From Allobosea sp. (GTDB lineage Bacteria; Pseudomonadota; Alphaproteobacteria; Rhizobiales; Kaistiaceae): DNA of 64,000 bases. A model generated the notes under the pieces. The model did not search any database. It was not told where the DNA came from and worked only from the letters and a program-made list of their open reading frames with translations. A program made the translations under genes and the position numbers. Position 1 is the first letter of the stretch. Each line of letters begins with the position of its first letter. Shown in pieces: positions 17,069 through 25,558 of this stretch. The stretch spans positions 35,939 through 99,938 of the forward strand of contig JAFKFV010000014.1 in assembly GCA_017307955.1 (NCBI GenBank). The letters run 5' to 3'.

Positions 17069-19030
17069 CTAGAAGGCGAGATCGATGGCGAGCGAACCGG
17101 CCTGGCTGACGAAGCCGGCCGGGCTGGCCTGCAGGTCGTAGTAAAGGCCGAGGCTGCGGCCCTTGCCGTCATTGCCGGAGAGGCCGAGACCGGCCGTCAT
17201 GAGCCAGGGCGAAGCCTCCGCCGCCTCCGTCACGAAGGCATCGCCGCCGCCGGTAAAGCTGGCCGTGATCGGGCTCGAAGTGTCCATGACATTGTAGCTG
17301 ACGCCGCCATGGGCGGAGAGGTCCACGCCGGGCGCGACGCGATAGGCGAGAGCGAGTTCGGCGCCGACGGGAAGCTCCTGATAAGCCTGATACGTCGTTG
17401 CGAGATCGAGCGGGCCGGCGCCGCTCTCCTGATAGGCATTCGCCGTCACCTGCAGGAAGGCGGCGGTCAGGGCCGGCGTCGCAACGAAGCCGGGCGCGAG
17501 GGTGAAGCTGTCATGCAGCTTCAGCGAGGCTCCGGCCGTCGTGCCGGAATAATCGGCCGAGGCGGTGGTGCCCATGAAGGCGATCGGCCGGGTCGCGGTG
17601 TTGTCATTGATGCCGAGCGCGAGACTGACATCCAGCCCGGCGGTCGCCGAAAGAGAAGTGCTGCCATAGAAGGCGAGCAGATAGCTGTCGACGGAGAGGC
17701 TGCCCGGCGCATCGGCGCGCTCGCCGGAGGCATTGACGCGGTTGTAGGCGAAGGCCGTTCCGAGCGTCAGCGACGGCGAGACCGCCTTGTCGAAGCCGAG
17801 CGCCACGCCGGCGGTGTCGGCGCTGTAGCCGGGGAGGGAATCGCGGGCTGATTGCGTCAGCGTGCCGCCGAGCGGGCGGAGCCAGGCGGTCCAGTCCTCG
17901 CCGGGAGCGTGGTCGCGCTTGAGCCGCTCGCCGACGACCTGGCCGAGCATGCGCTGGCTGTCCGCCGTCGCACGGACGCCGGCGCCGGCGAGGACCGGCA
18001 GCGTCGAGCCGACGGCGGACGCGAGCGCGTCGCCCGAGAGATCGTTGAGTGCCAGTGTCGCCGGGGCCATCGCGCCGGTGAGGCCGGTCACGGAGCCCGC
18101 GACATCGTAAAGCACGTTCGCGGCCGGCAGCGCCGCGCCGAGGCCGGCGGCTGCGACGGACTGCCCATAGGGGCGCACCAGTTCGAGCGCGGCGGAGGGA
18201 TACGCGTCGACGCCGCTCGTGGAATAGCCCGACAGGATCATCGCCGCGGCGGAAGGATCGCCGCGCACGTCGCCATAGAGGCTGATGAGTTCGCCGTCCG
18301 AAATGGCGTTGTAGAGCACCTTGCCGTCCGGCGTGATCGAGCCGAGCAGCGTATAGGTGATGCCCGAGCCGTCGGGTCCGATGCCCTGGCCCCAGAAATA
18401 GCCGTTGACGTAGTTGGTGATCACGATGGTGCCGGGCGCCGTGCTGCCGAACAGCGACGGCTCGACGATCCGCCACGGCGTCCCCTCGGTCCACATCCAC
18501 TGGCGCGAGGACAGCGTCACCGGGATCGCCTGCGGCGCCGGCGGCGTGAAGGTCGCCGGGTCATAGGTCAGCATATAGGCCCAATGCGTCAGCATGGTCG
18601 AGCCGGGCGTGATCATCTGCATCAGCATCGCCGGCTGCCCGTCGATGGTCTTCATCTGGCCAAGACCCACCACGGGCGCGTCGAGGTCCTCGCTGTTGAA
18701 GATCATCACGACCGAACCATCCGCAGCGACCTGGCCCGAGATCGTCATGTTGGACGGAAAATCGACATTGCCGAGCGAGAGTTCGGCCGACAGCAGGCCG
18801 TTGAAGGCGCCGTTCGTCGCCGGGCCGAAGGCCCAGAGCGTCTGGTCGCCGACAGGGATCGGATTGGCGAAGCTGGTCGAGGACGCGACATAGGCGAGAA
18901 GCTGCGGCACCGGCACATACCAGTGCGAATTGGAGAGCGTCTCGTCGAAGGTGGTCGTCTGCGCCGCGGCCGGCATGGAGAGCGCCGTCGCCAATCCGGC
19001 CGCGAGACCCGTGATGATCGCCCGTCTCAT
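17069..19030 (-). CDS. Autotransporter-domain outer-membrane protein
   Basis: A 653-residue protein. A Sec signal covers residues 1-24 (cut near MPAAAQ). The passenger (about 25-370) is rich in G, S, T, V and A with aromatic patches such as NSHWYVPVPQLLAYVASS, and is not an obvious beta-helix repeat. From about 375 onward the sequence alternates like a 12-strand barrel (EDWTAWLRPLGGTLTQSARD, LGFDKAVSPSLTLGTAFAYNRV) and ends with Phe, as outer-membrane barrels do. It is a type V secretion protein. The passenger function is unknown; adhesion or surface enzymatic activity are both possible. The gene is monocistronic. Confidence 0.86.
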   Translation of the reverse strand: MRRAIITGLAAGLATALSMPAAAQTTTFDETLSNSHWYVPVPQLLAYVASSTSFANPIPVGDQTLWAFGPATNGAFNGLLSAELSLGNVDFPSNMTISGQVAADGSVVMIFNSEDLDAPVVGLGQMKTIDGQPAMLMQMITPGSTMLTHWAYMLTYDPATFTPPAPQAIPVTLSSRQWMWTEGTPWRIVEPSLFGSTAPGTIVITNYVNGYFWGQGIGPDGSGITYTLLGSITPDGKVLYNAISDGELISLYGDVRGDPSAAAMILSGYSTSGVDAYPSAALELVRPYGQSVAAAGLGAALPAANVLYDVAGSVTGLTGAMAPATLALNDLSGDALASAVGSTLPVLAGAGVRATADSQRMLGQVVGERLKRDHAPGEDWTAWLRPLGGTLTQSARDSLPGYSADTAGVALGFDKAVSPSLTLGTAFAYNRVNASGERADAPGSLSVDSYLLAFYGSTSLSATAGLDVSLALGINDNTATRPIAFMGTTASADYSGTTAGASLKLHDSFTLAPGFVATPALTAAFLQVTANAYQESGAGPLDLATTYQAYQELPVGAELALAYRVAPGVDLSAHGGVSYNVMDTSSPITASFTGGGDAFVTEAAEASPWLMTAGLGLSGNDGKGRSLGLYYDLQASPAGFVSQAGSLAIDLAF

Positions 19031-19103
19031 CGCACCCCCTTTTCTGCGGGCGCGATGAGACCATGATTCGTGCCCCTCCGGGAGACCGGTCCGTCCGATG
19101 CGG

Positions 19104-20012
19104 TCAGCCCTTGACAGCTCCGGCGGTGAGGCCGGCGACGATATGCTTCTGCGCGGCGAAGAAGACGATGATCGTCGGCAGGATGGTCAGCGTGATGAAG
19201 GCAAGGATGAGCTGCCAGTCTTTCGAATATTCGCCCTGATAGACCATGATGCCGAGCGGCCAGGGATATTTGCCCTCGGTGTTGAGCAGGATCAGCGGCA
19301 GCAAATAGCTGTTCCAACTCGCGACGAAGGCGATGATGCCGACCGTGGCGAGGATCGGCCGCGAGAGCGGCAGCGTGATGTGCCAGAAATAGCCGAGATA
19401 GCCGCAGCCATCGACGAAGGCGGCGTCGAACAGCTCCGCCGGCACATTCTGGAAGAAGCGGCGGAAGAGCAGGATGCTCATGCCGAGGCCGAAGGCGACC
19501 TGCGGAAGCACGACGCCCCAATAGGTGTCGAGCAGGCCGAGATCGCGGATGCGGATGAAGAGCGGCAGGATGGCGGTCGCCACCGGGAACATCAGGCCGA
19601 TCAGGAAATAATTGAGCAGGAAACCCGACCCGAAGAACTTCACATGCGCGAAGGTGAAGGCGGCCATGGCGGCGACGACCAGCGTCAGCGCCACGGTCAG
19701 CGTCGCGATCAGGAACGAGTTGCCGAGCATCTGCCAGTAGCGGGTGCTGGTGAGGATGTCGGTGTAATTCGCCCATTGCCATTCGGTCGGCAGCCCGAAC
19801 GGATGGACGCGGAGGTCGCCCAGCGTCTTGAAGCCGCCGAGCGCGGTGGTCAGGAGCGGCAGCAGGACCACCGCCGCGACGATGAACAGGCTCGCATAGA
19901 GATAGAGCCGCGTGACGAAGCCGATGCGGTTTTCCTCGAACACCGAGGCATGGTGCGGGCGCGGCGCCGGCACGGACGAGGCCAGCGAACGATCGGTCAG
20001 CGCTTCAGTCAT
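19104..20012 (-). CDS. Sugar ABC transporter permease (MalG type), second importer
   Basis: A 302-residue membrane protein with an N-terminal cytoplasmic tail of about 30 residues and six hydrophobic segments. The EAA-type loop reads ELFDAAFVDGCGYLGYFWHITLPLS, and the C-terminus is the usual GLTAGAVKG. Its start overlaps the end of the MalF-type gene by 8 nt. It is the last gene of the SBP-permease-permease operon on the minus strand; no ATPase gene follows. Confidence 0.93.
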   Translation of the reverse strand: MTEALTDRSLASSVPAPRPHHASVFEENRIGFVTRLYLYASLFIVAAVVLLPLLTTALGGFKTLGDLRVHPFGLPTEWQWANYTDILTSTRYWQMLGNSFLIATLTVALTLVVAAMAAFTFAHVKFFGSGFLLNYFLIGLMFPVATAILPLFIRIRDLGLLDTYWGVVLPQVAFGLGMSILLFRRFFQNVPAELFDAAFVDGCGYLGYFWHITLPLSRPILATVGIIAFVASWNSYLLPLILLNTEGKYPWPLGIMVYQGEYSKDWQLILAFITLTILPTIIVFFAAQKHIVAGLTAGAVKG

Positions 20013-20916
20013 GACGCATGAAGATCCTTCTGTAGCCGAAGGCGAGCGTGACGCAGATGACGAACAGCACGACGCCGATGGCGCTGCCGAAGCCGACCTT
20101 CATGCGCGTGATGCCGTAGGAATAGAGGAAGGTGACCATGGTCTGCGTGGAGTTCGATGGCCCGCCGCCGGTCAGCGGCATGATCATGTCGAAGAGCTGC
20201 AGCGAGCCGACGACCGAGAAGAACACGGAAAGACGGATGGTCGGCGCCAGCAGAGGCAGCGTCACATAACGGAAGCGCTGCCAGCGCGAGGCGCCGTCGA
20301 TCTCCGCCGCCTCGATATAGCTCTTGTCGATATTCTGCAGCCCGGCGATGAACAGCATCATGTGGAAGCCGAAATACTTCCAGACGATCACCGCCAGCAC
20401 GGCATAGATGGCGAGGCTGCGGTCGGCCAGCACATAGGGCGAGGCGACGTTGAAGAAGGAGGCGATCGCCGCGAACAGGCCGTAGTCGCCGTCATAGACG
20501 AAGCGCCAGATCAGGCCCGCCGCGACGTCGGCCAGCACATAGGGCATGAAGAAGATCAGGCGGAACACGACCGCGCCGGGGATGCGGTTCGAGACCATGG
20601 TCGCGAGCCACAGCGCCAGCGGCAGCTGGATCAGGATCGAGACCAGGATGATCAGGAAATTGTTGCCGAGCGCCGTCCTGAAGGCGGAGGTCCGCCACAG
20701 CGTCTCGAAATTCTTCAGGCCGATGAATTTGTCGGGCAGGCCGTAGCCGTTCCAGTCATAGAGCGAATACCACGCCGCCTCGCCCATCGGCAGGATGACG
20801 AACAGCGTGAACAGGACCAGGGCGGGCGGCAGAAACAGCACCAGCACCGGCAGCGTGCCCTGCATATGCATGCGCCGCGACCGGAGCGGCGGGGCGAGGC
20901 TGGCAGCTTGGCTCAT
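20005..20916 (-). CDS. Sugar ABC transporter permease (MalF type), second importer
   Basis: A 303-residue membrane protein with six hydrophobic segments, the EAA loop SYIEAAEIDGASRWQRFRYVTLPLL and the MalF-like stretch MIMPLTGGGPSNSTQTMVTFLYSYG. GGAGG lies 9 nt before the ATG. It is preceded by a 76-nt gap containing a strong hairpin that separates it from the binding-protein gene. It forms the channel with the MalG-type partner. Confidence 0.93.
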   Translation of the reverse strand: MSQAASLAPPLRSRRMHMQGTLPVLVLFLPPALVLFTLFVILPMGEAAWYSLYDWNGYGLPDKFIGLKNFETLWRTSAFRTALGNNFLIILVSILIQLPLALWLATMVSNRIPGAVVFRLIFFMPYVLADVAAGLIWRFVYDGDYGLFAAIASFFNVASPYVLADRSLAIYAVLAVIVWKYFGFHMMLFIAGLQNIDKSYIEAAEIDGASRWQRFRYVTLPLLAPTIRLSVFFSVVGSLQLFDMIMPLTGGGPSNSTQTMVTFLYSYGITRMKVGFGSAIGVVLFVICVTLAFGYRRIFMRHD

Positions 20917-20945
20917 CGATCAGAACCTCCGCTGGAGGAAAGGGG

Positions 20946-20970
20946 GAGCGCCGCCGCGGCGGCGGCGCTC
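20946..20970 (-). repeat. GC hairpin between binding-protein and permease genes
   Basis: A 12-bp perfect inverted repeat (GAGCGCCGCCGC and GCGGCGGCGCTC) with a single-base centre, so the real loop must be wider. It lies in the 76-nt gap downstream of the binding-protein stop (20993). Its position fits a partial terminator or a 3'-end stabiliser that keeps binding-protein mRNA above permease mRNA. Confidence 0.6.
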
Positions 20971-20992
20971 CGCAAGCGCGGGGAAGGCGCGC

Positions 20993-22261
20993 TCAGTGAT
21001 CGAGCTCCCAGGCCTCCTGGATCTGCTGCGCAGCGTCCTCGGGCGACATCTGGCCGGAGACGATCTCCACCGACACGTCGTTCACGACGCGGCCGACGGC
21101 CGGGCCGAGATCCTGGTCGAGGAAGTTCTGGTGCCAGGTCGAGCCGGCGAGCTGCTCGGCCGCGGCCTTGACCAGCGGCTGGCCGATGGCCGAACCGGCG
21201 CCCACGGCGGCGGGGATGATGAGGTTCTTGCTCGCCATCATCGTCTGGTTTTCCTTGTTGGTCAGGAAAGCCGCGAAGTCGAGCGCCTCGGGCGGCGCGT
21301 TCTTGGTCAGCACCCAGCCATTGATGCCGCCCATCGTGTCGGTGAGCTTGCCGGCGCCGCCGCTGGTGGCCGGGAAGGGGAACGAGCCGATATTGGCTTC
21401 GTCGAGGCCCTTGCCGTCGGCGGCGACATTGTGCTGCTGCACCGGCGTCGTGTCGAAGCCGAGCAGCATCGCCACCTTGCCGTCGGCGAAGAGGCCGACC
21501 GGCTCCGGCCATTTGGAGCCGAGATAGCCCTGCTGGAAGGGCTCGAGCTTGCCGAGCGCCGCGAGGTCCTGGCCCGCCTTGATGAAGGCCTCGGACTTGA
21601 AGCCGTCGCCCTCGCTGGCCTTGGCCGCGTCGAACGCCGCCTTGCCGCCCTCGCGCATCGCGAGATAGCCCCAGTAGAAATGGATCGGCCACTTGTCGCC
21701 GCCGCCGCCGGCGATCGGCGTGATGCCGGCGTCCTTGAGCTTCTTCACCGCGGCGAGGAAATCGTCCCAGGTCTTGATCTGGTCGGCCTCGACGCCGGCC
21801 TTCTTGAACAGCTCCTTGTTGTAATAGAAGCTGACGAGACCGGTCTGGTAGGGCACCGCCCACACCTTGCCGTCGATCGAGAGGCCGTCGACCAGAGCCG
21901 GGCTGTAGACCGCCTTCAGCTTGCCGCCATCGGCGTCCATCGCCTCGGTGACGTCCTTGATGGCGCCGGTCTGCGACTGCGCGGCCAGCACGCCGCCGCC
22001 CCAGGTGTAGAAGAGATGCGGCGGGTCATTGGACTGCAGAAGCGTCGGCAGCTTGGCCTTGAAGGCCTCGTTCTCGAGGAACTGCATCTCGATCTTGGTG
22101 CCGGGATGCGCCGCCTCGTAGTTCTTGACGATCTCTTCCCAGGCGGCGGCGATGCCGGGATCGGTGTTGAGATGCATCCACTTGACAGTGACATCGGCGA
22201 AGGCAGAGCTGGCCGACAGCGCCAGCGCGACCGACGCGCCAAGCAGCGTACGAAGCTTCAT
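20993..22261 (-). CDS. Extracellular sugar-binding protein, second importer
   Basis: A 422-residue periplasmic binding protein of the MalE/UgpB class. It has a Sec signal (residues 1-22, ASSAFA), then VTVKWMHLNTDPGIAAAWEEIV and LPTLLQSNDPPHLFYTWGGG. The ATG at 22261 was chosen because GGAGG lies 6 nt upstream and the signal peptide starts there. It is divergent from the ROK regulator gene, which probably controls it. Near neighbours (Gfo/Idh and ThuA) suggest a disaccharide such as a trehalose or keto-disaccharide type, as inference. Confidence 0.92.
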   Translation of the reverse strand: MKLRTLLGASVALALSASSAFADVTVKWMHLNTDPGIAAAWEEIVKNYEAAHPGTKIEMQFLENEAFKAKLPTLLQSNDPPHLFYTWGGGVLAAQSQTGAIKDVTEAMDADGGKLKAVYSPALVDGLSIDGKVWAVPYQTGLVSFYYNKELFKKAGVEADQIKTWDDFLAAVKKLKDAGITPIAGGGGDKWPIHFYWGYLAMREGGKAAFDAAKASEGDGFKSEAFIKAGQDLAALGKLEPFQQGYLGSKWPEPVGLFADGKVAMLLGFDTTPVQQHNVAADGKGLDEANIGSFPFPATSGGAGKLTDTMGGINGWVLTKNAPPEALDFAAFLTNKENQTMMASKNLIIPAAVGAGSAIGQPLVKAAAEQLAGSTWHQNFLDQDLGPAVGRVVNDVSVEIVSGQMSPEDAAQQIQEAWELDH

Positions 22262-22301
22262 GACGTTCCTCCCAAAACGAACCGGGCTCCTCTCCCGGGC
22301 A

Positions 22302-22319
22302 ATCACTTAAATAAATGAT
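22302..22319. promoter_or_regulatory. AT-rich dyad upstream of the binding-protein gene
   Basis: ATCA-C-TTA-AA-TAA-A-TGAT is symmetric at seven of nine pairs and lies 41 bp upstream of the binding-protein start. It stands out as AT-rich in GC-rich DNA. It may be an operator or activator site in the divergent region shared with the ROK regulator. Confidence 0.4.
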
Positions 22320-22320
22320 G

Positions 22321-22349
22321 CGGATTAAATCTGTCCCCTTATCGGACAG
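22321..22349. promoter_or_regulatory. Candidate ROK operator, copy 1, plus dyad
   Basis: CGGATTAAAT (22321-22330) recurs exactly at 22439-22448. It is followed by CTGTCC-N7-GGACAG (22331-22349), a perfect 6-bp dyad. A minus-strand TTGACA lies just beyond (22353-22358), so these elements cover the promoter of the binding-protein operon. Confidence 0.5.
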
Positions 22350-22399
22350 CCTGTCAAGAGGAGTGGCGGAATGCTGCTCTGCAACATGGCAGAGTGCCG

Positions 22400-22448
22400 T
22401 TGACAGAGCCAAGAGGGGATGGGAATAACTGCTCAACCCGGATTAAAT
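22400..22448 (+). promoter_or_regulatory. Promoter of the ROK regulator operon with repeated operator
   Basis: A perfect TTGACA (22400-22405), an 18-nt spacer and AATAAC (22424-22429) form a good sigma-70 type promoter. The second CGGATTAAAT (22439-22448) lies at or just after the expected transcription start. This arrangement means the ATG at 22419 lies inside the promoter and argues for ATG 22461 as the real start. Confidence 0.52.
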
Positions 22449-22460
22449 GCTCCCACCCAG

Positions 22461-23678
22461 ATGAAAACCGCCGACCCCGAGCTGATGCGCGCGATCAATC
22501 GCTTCCATGTCATGGATGCGATCCGTCGCTTCGGCCCCATTGCGCGCGTCGAGATCTCGGACCGGACCGAGCTCTCCGCGACGACGGTGTCGGCGATCAC
22601 CGGCGCGCTGCTCGACGACGGGCTCATCATCACGCATCAGCTCGGCGGCATCCGCGACGCGGCGCGCGGCCGGCCGCGCGTCCTGCTCGATCTGAACCCG
22701 GACGCCGCGCATGTCGTCGGCGCGCGGCTGGCGCCCGATCACATCACCATCGCCACCACCAATTTCCGCGCCGATATCCGCTCCAGCATCACGCTGCCGG
22801 TGCGTGTCGGGCGGCATGGCGTCTCGGTCGTCGCCGACCTCGTCGAGGACGGCATCCGCCGCTCCGTCGCCGATGCCGGGCTCGAGCTCAGCCAGATCTC
22901 CGGCGTCTGTATCGGGCTGCCCGGCGTCGTCGAGCGCGGGGCGGGCATCTGCCGCGCCAGCCCGCTGTTCGGCGAGCGCGACATCCCGCTCGCGGCCGAG
23001 CTGACGCGCCGCCTGGACGGCGTCGCCGCGACGCTCGACAGCGACGTCAATCTCGTGACGCTCGCCGAGCACTGGTTCGGCCAGGCGCGCGGCCTCGACG
23101 ACTTTCTCGTCGTCTCGGTCGAGATGGGGCTCGGCCTCGGCATCATGCACAAGGGCGAGCTCTTCCGCGGCGCCAACGGGCTCGGGCCCGATCTCGGCGA
23201 TCTGCTGGTCAAGCCGCCGAACGGCGCCGGGCTCGTGCGCCTCGCCGAGGTGGCGTCGGAGGAGAGCATGCTGGCCGATGCGCGGCGCGCGCTCGCCGCG
23301 AGCGAGCATGAGCAGGCCTTCCGCCTCGGCCGCGGCATGGAGAAGCTTCTGGAGCGCGCCGAGGCCGGCGATGCGGCGATCGTCGCGCTGCTGCGCGCGG
23401 CGGGCGAGGCGCTCGGTTTCGCGATCGCCAATCTCATCGTGCTGTTCGCCCCGCCCAAGGTGATCCTGGCCGGCGCGGCGCTCGCCGCCGGCGAGGCGCT
23501 GGTGCGGCCGCTGCGCGACACGGTTTCGGCGCTGCTGCCGCCGAGCCTCGCCGATGTCGCCGACATCGTGGTGCATGAATGGGGTGACGAGGACTGGGCG
23601 CGGGGCGCCGCGGCGATGACGCTGCGCGACCTCTATGGCGCGCCCTGGGGAACCACGGGGCCGGCCCCGCATCTCTAG
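22461..23678 (+). CDS. ROK-family transcriptional regulator
   Basis: A 405-residue NagC/XylR-type regulator. The N-terminal winged helix-turn-helix covers about residues 15-65 (FGPIARVEISDRTELSATTVSAITGALLDDG), followed by a ROK domain. The ROK domain is degenerate: the usual GExGH and CxCGxxGC zinc motifs are not seen (FRGANGLGPDLGDLL instead), and DSDVNLVTLAE replaces the kinase END motif, so sugar phosphorylation is unlikely. ATG 22461 is preferred over 22419, which would overlap the promoter; no clear ribosome binding site precedes either. It leads an operon with Gfo/Idh and ThuA genes and faces the importer it likely controls. Confidence 0.87.
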   Translation: MKTADPELMRAINRFHVMDAIRRFGPIARVEISDRTELSATTVSAITGALLDDGLIITHQLGGIRDAARGRPRVLLDLNPDAAHVVGARLAPDHITIATTNFRADIRSSITLPVRVGRHGVSVVADLVEDGIRRSVADAGLELSQISGVCIGLPGVVERGAGICRASPLFGERDIPLAAELTRRLDGVAATLDSDVNLVTLAEHWFGQARGLDDFLVVSVEMGLGLGIMHKGELFRGANGLGPDLGDLLVKPPNGAGLVRLAEVASEESMLADARRALAASEHEQAFRLGRGMEKLLERAEAGDAAIVALLRAAGEALGFAIANLIVLFAPPKVILAGAALAAGEALVRPLRDTVSALLPPSLADVADIVVHEWGDEDWARGAAAMTLRDLYGAPWGTTGPAPHL

Positions 23679-23714
23679 GGTACCGGCTCTTATCGCAATC
23701 GTGAGGAGGATCGA

Positions 23715-24809
23715 ATGGTGGATCGGGTCGGGATCGGTTTCATCGGCTGCGGCAATATCAGCGCCGCCTATCTCAAGGCGGCGCGGGGCTTTCCCATGCT
23801 CGACGTGCGCGGCGTCGCCGACCTCAACAAGGCCGCCGCCGAGGCGCGCGCGGCCGAGTTCGGCCTGAAGGCGATGAGCGTCGAGGAGCTGCTCGCCGAT
23901 CCGAGCGTCGAGATCGTCGTCAACCTCACCATCCCGAAGGCGCATGTCGAAGTGGGCGTCCGCGCCGTCGCCGCCGGCAAGCATGTCCATTCGGAAAAGC
24001 CGCTCGGCATCGCGACGGCCGAGGCGAAGCAGCTGGTCGAGGCCGCCAAGGCGAAGGGCGTGCGGCTCGGCGCGGCGCCGGACACCTTCTTCGGCGGCGC
24101 ACAGCAGACCTCGCGCAAGCTGGTCGACGAGGGCGCGATCGGCACGCCGCTCGGCGGCACCGCCTTCTTCATGTGCCCCGGCCATGAGCGCTGGCATCCC
24201 AATCCCGCCTTCTACTATCTCGATGGCGGCGGGCCGATGCTCGACATGGGTCCCTATTACGTGACGAGCCTCGTCAACCTGCTCGGCCCGGTCGAGAGCG
24301 TCGCCGGCGTCGCCACCAAGCTGCGCGACGAGCGGCTCGTGACGTCGGAGCCGCTGAAGGGCACCAAGATCCCGGTCGAGGTCGCGACCCATGTCGCGGG
24401 CACGATGAAATTCGTCTCCGGCGCCGTCGTCTCGATCGCCATGAGCTTCGACGTGCCGCGCCACAAGCACAGCCCGATCGAGCTCTATGGCTCGGACGCC
24501 TCGCTGCTGGTGCCCGATCCCAACCATTTCGGCGGCGAGATCATGCTCGCCACCGCGTCGGAGGACTGGAAACCCGTTCCGACCGAGCATGCCTATGCCG
24601 ACGGCAATTACCGCGTCATCGGCGTCGCGGACATGGCCGACGCCATCCGCAACCGCCGGCCGCACCGCGCCAGCGGCGAACTCGCCTATCACGTGCTCGA
24701 GGTGATGGAGGCGTTCCAGCGCTCGTCCGACAGCGGCCGCCACGTCACCATCGAATCGCGGCCCGAACGGCCGGCACCGCTGCCGGTCGGCCCCGGCATC
24801 TTCAGCTGA
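23715..24809 (+). CDS. Gfo/Idh/MocA-family NAD(P)-dependent oxidoreductase
   Basis: A 364-residue dehydrogenase. The N-terminal Rossmann motif is GIGFIGCGNISAAYLKAA, and the catalytic EKP motif appears as HSEKPLGIA near residue 96. The C-terminal half carries the family beta-sheet domain (CPGHERWHPNPAFYYLDGGGPMLDMGPYYV). Such enzymes oxidise or reduce sugars and sugar derivatives. GAGGAGG precedes the ATG. It is followed 29 nt later by a ThuA-like gene. In trehalose and sucrose utilisation, ThuB (Gfo/Idh) and ThuA act together on 3-keto-disaccharides, so a similar pairing is likely. Confidence 0.92.
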   Translation: MVDRVGIGFIGCGNISAAYLKAARGFPMLDVRGVADLNKAAAEARAAEFGLKAMSVEELLADPSVEIVVNLTIPKAHVEVGVRAVAAGKHVHSEKPLGIATAEAKQLVEAAKAKGVRLGAAPDTFFGGAQQTSRKLVDEGAIGTPLGGTAFFMCPGHERWHPNPAFYYLDGGGPMLDMGPYYVTSLVNLLGPVESVAGVATKLRDERLVTSEPLKGTKIPVEVATHVAGTMKFVSGAVVSIAMSFDVPRHKHSPIELYGSDASLLVPDPNHFGGEIMLATASEDWKPVPTEHAYADGNYRVIGVADMADAIRNRRPHRASGELAYHVLEVMEAFQRSSDSGRHVTIESRPERPAPLPVGPGIFS

Positions 24810-24838
24810 CCGACATTAAGGACCAGGAGGAAATCATC

Positions 24839-25483
24839 ATGCGCGAGGCTTTGATCGTCTGGGGCGGCTGGAGCGGCCACGAGCCCGAGCAGGGCGCGAA
24901 GGTCATCCAGGGCATGCTCGAGGAGGAGGGCTTCAAGGTCTATGTCGAGAACACGACCGAAGCCTTCGCCGATCCGTCCATCGCTGACCTGTCGCTGATC
25001 GTGCCGATCTTCACCATGTCGAAGATCGAGAAGGAGGAGCTGCAGAACCTCACCAATGCCGTCAAGGGCGGTGTCGGTCTCGGCGGCTATCACGGCGGCA
25101 TGGGCGACGCGTTCCGCGACGCGACCGAATACCAGTTCATGGTCGGCGGCCAGTGGGTCGCGCATCCGGGCAACATCATCGACTACCATGTCGACGTCAT
25201 CAAGCCGGACGACCCGATCATGGAAGGCATCCCGGCGCGGTTCCCCTACCGCTCGGAGCAGTACTACATGCATGTCGACCCCTCGAACGAGGTGCTGGCC
25301 ACGACGACCTTCACCGGCGAGCACGCCTCCTGGATCGACGGCACGGTGATGCCGGTGGTCTGGAAGCGGAAATATGGCGAAGGGCGGGTGTTCTATTCCT
25401 CGCTCGGCCATGTCGCGAGCGAGTTCGAGGTGCCGGAAATGCGCACGATCGTGCGGCGCGGCCTGCTCTGGGCGGCGCGCTGA
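24839..25483 (+). CDS. ThuA-domain protein
   Basis: A 214-residue ThuA-like protein with a glutamine-amidotransferase-like fold. MREALIVWGGWSGHEPEQGAKVI at the start and VGLGGYHGGMGDAFRD near residue 80 are characteristic, as is the C-terminal YGEGRVFYSSLGHVASEFE. There is no catalytic nucleophilic Cys at the amidotransferase position. ThuA is known to act in disaccharide catabolism with ThuB. AGGAGG precedes the ATG. A strong terminator follows. Confidence 0.9.
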   Translation: MREALIVWGGWSGHEPEQGAKVIQGMLEEEGFKVYVENTTEAFADPSIADLSLIVPIFTMSKIEKEELQNLTNAVKGGVGLGGYHGGMGDAFRDATEYQFMVGGQWVAHPGNIIDYHVDVIKPDDPIMEGIPARFPYRSEQYYMHVDPSNEVLATTTFTGEHASWIDGTVMPVVWKRKYGEGRVFYSSLGHVASEFEVPEMRTIVRRGLLWAAR

Positions 25484-25504
25484 GCGCAATCCGCCGATGA
25501 ACGA

Positions 25505-25538
25505 AAAGGGCCGGGCGCCTCGCAGCGTCCGGCCCTTT
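25505..25538. terminator. Bidirectional intrinsic terminator
   Basis: A 14-bp stem (AAAGGGCCGGGCGC at 25505-25518, GCGTCCGGCCCTTT at 25525-25538, with one G-T pair), a 6-nt loop, and a CCTTT run after it. A-rich sequence flanks the other side. It sits between the convergent ThuA and HyuB genes and can end both transcripts. Confidence 0.85.
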
Positions 25539-25558
25539 CCTTTGCCCGGAAGGGGGCC

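Noticed and set aside
22419..22460. ATG 22419 as start of the ROK regulator
   Set aside because: It falls between the -35 and -10 boxes of a good promoter and touches its presumed ribosome binding site; ATG 22461 fits the family length.
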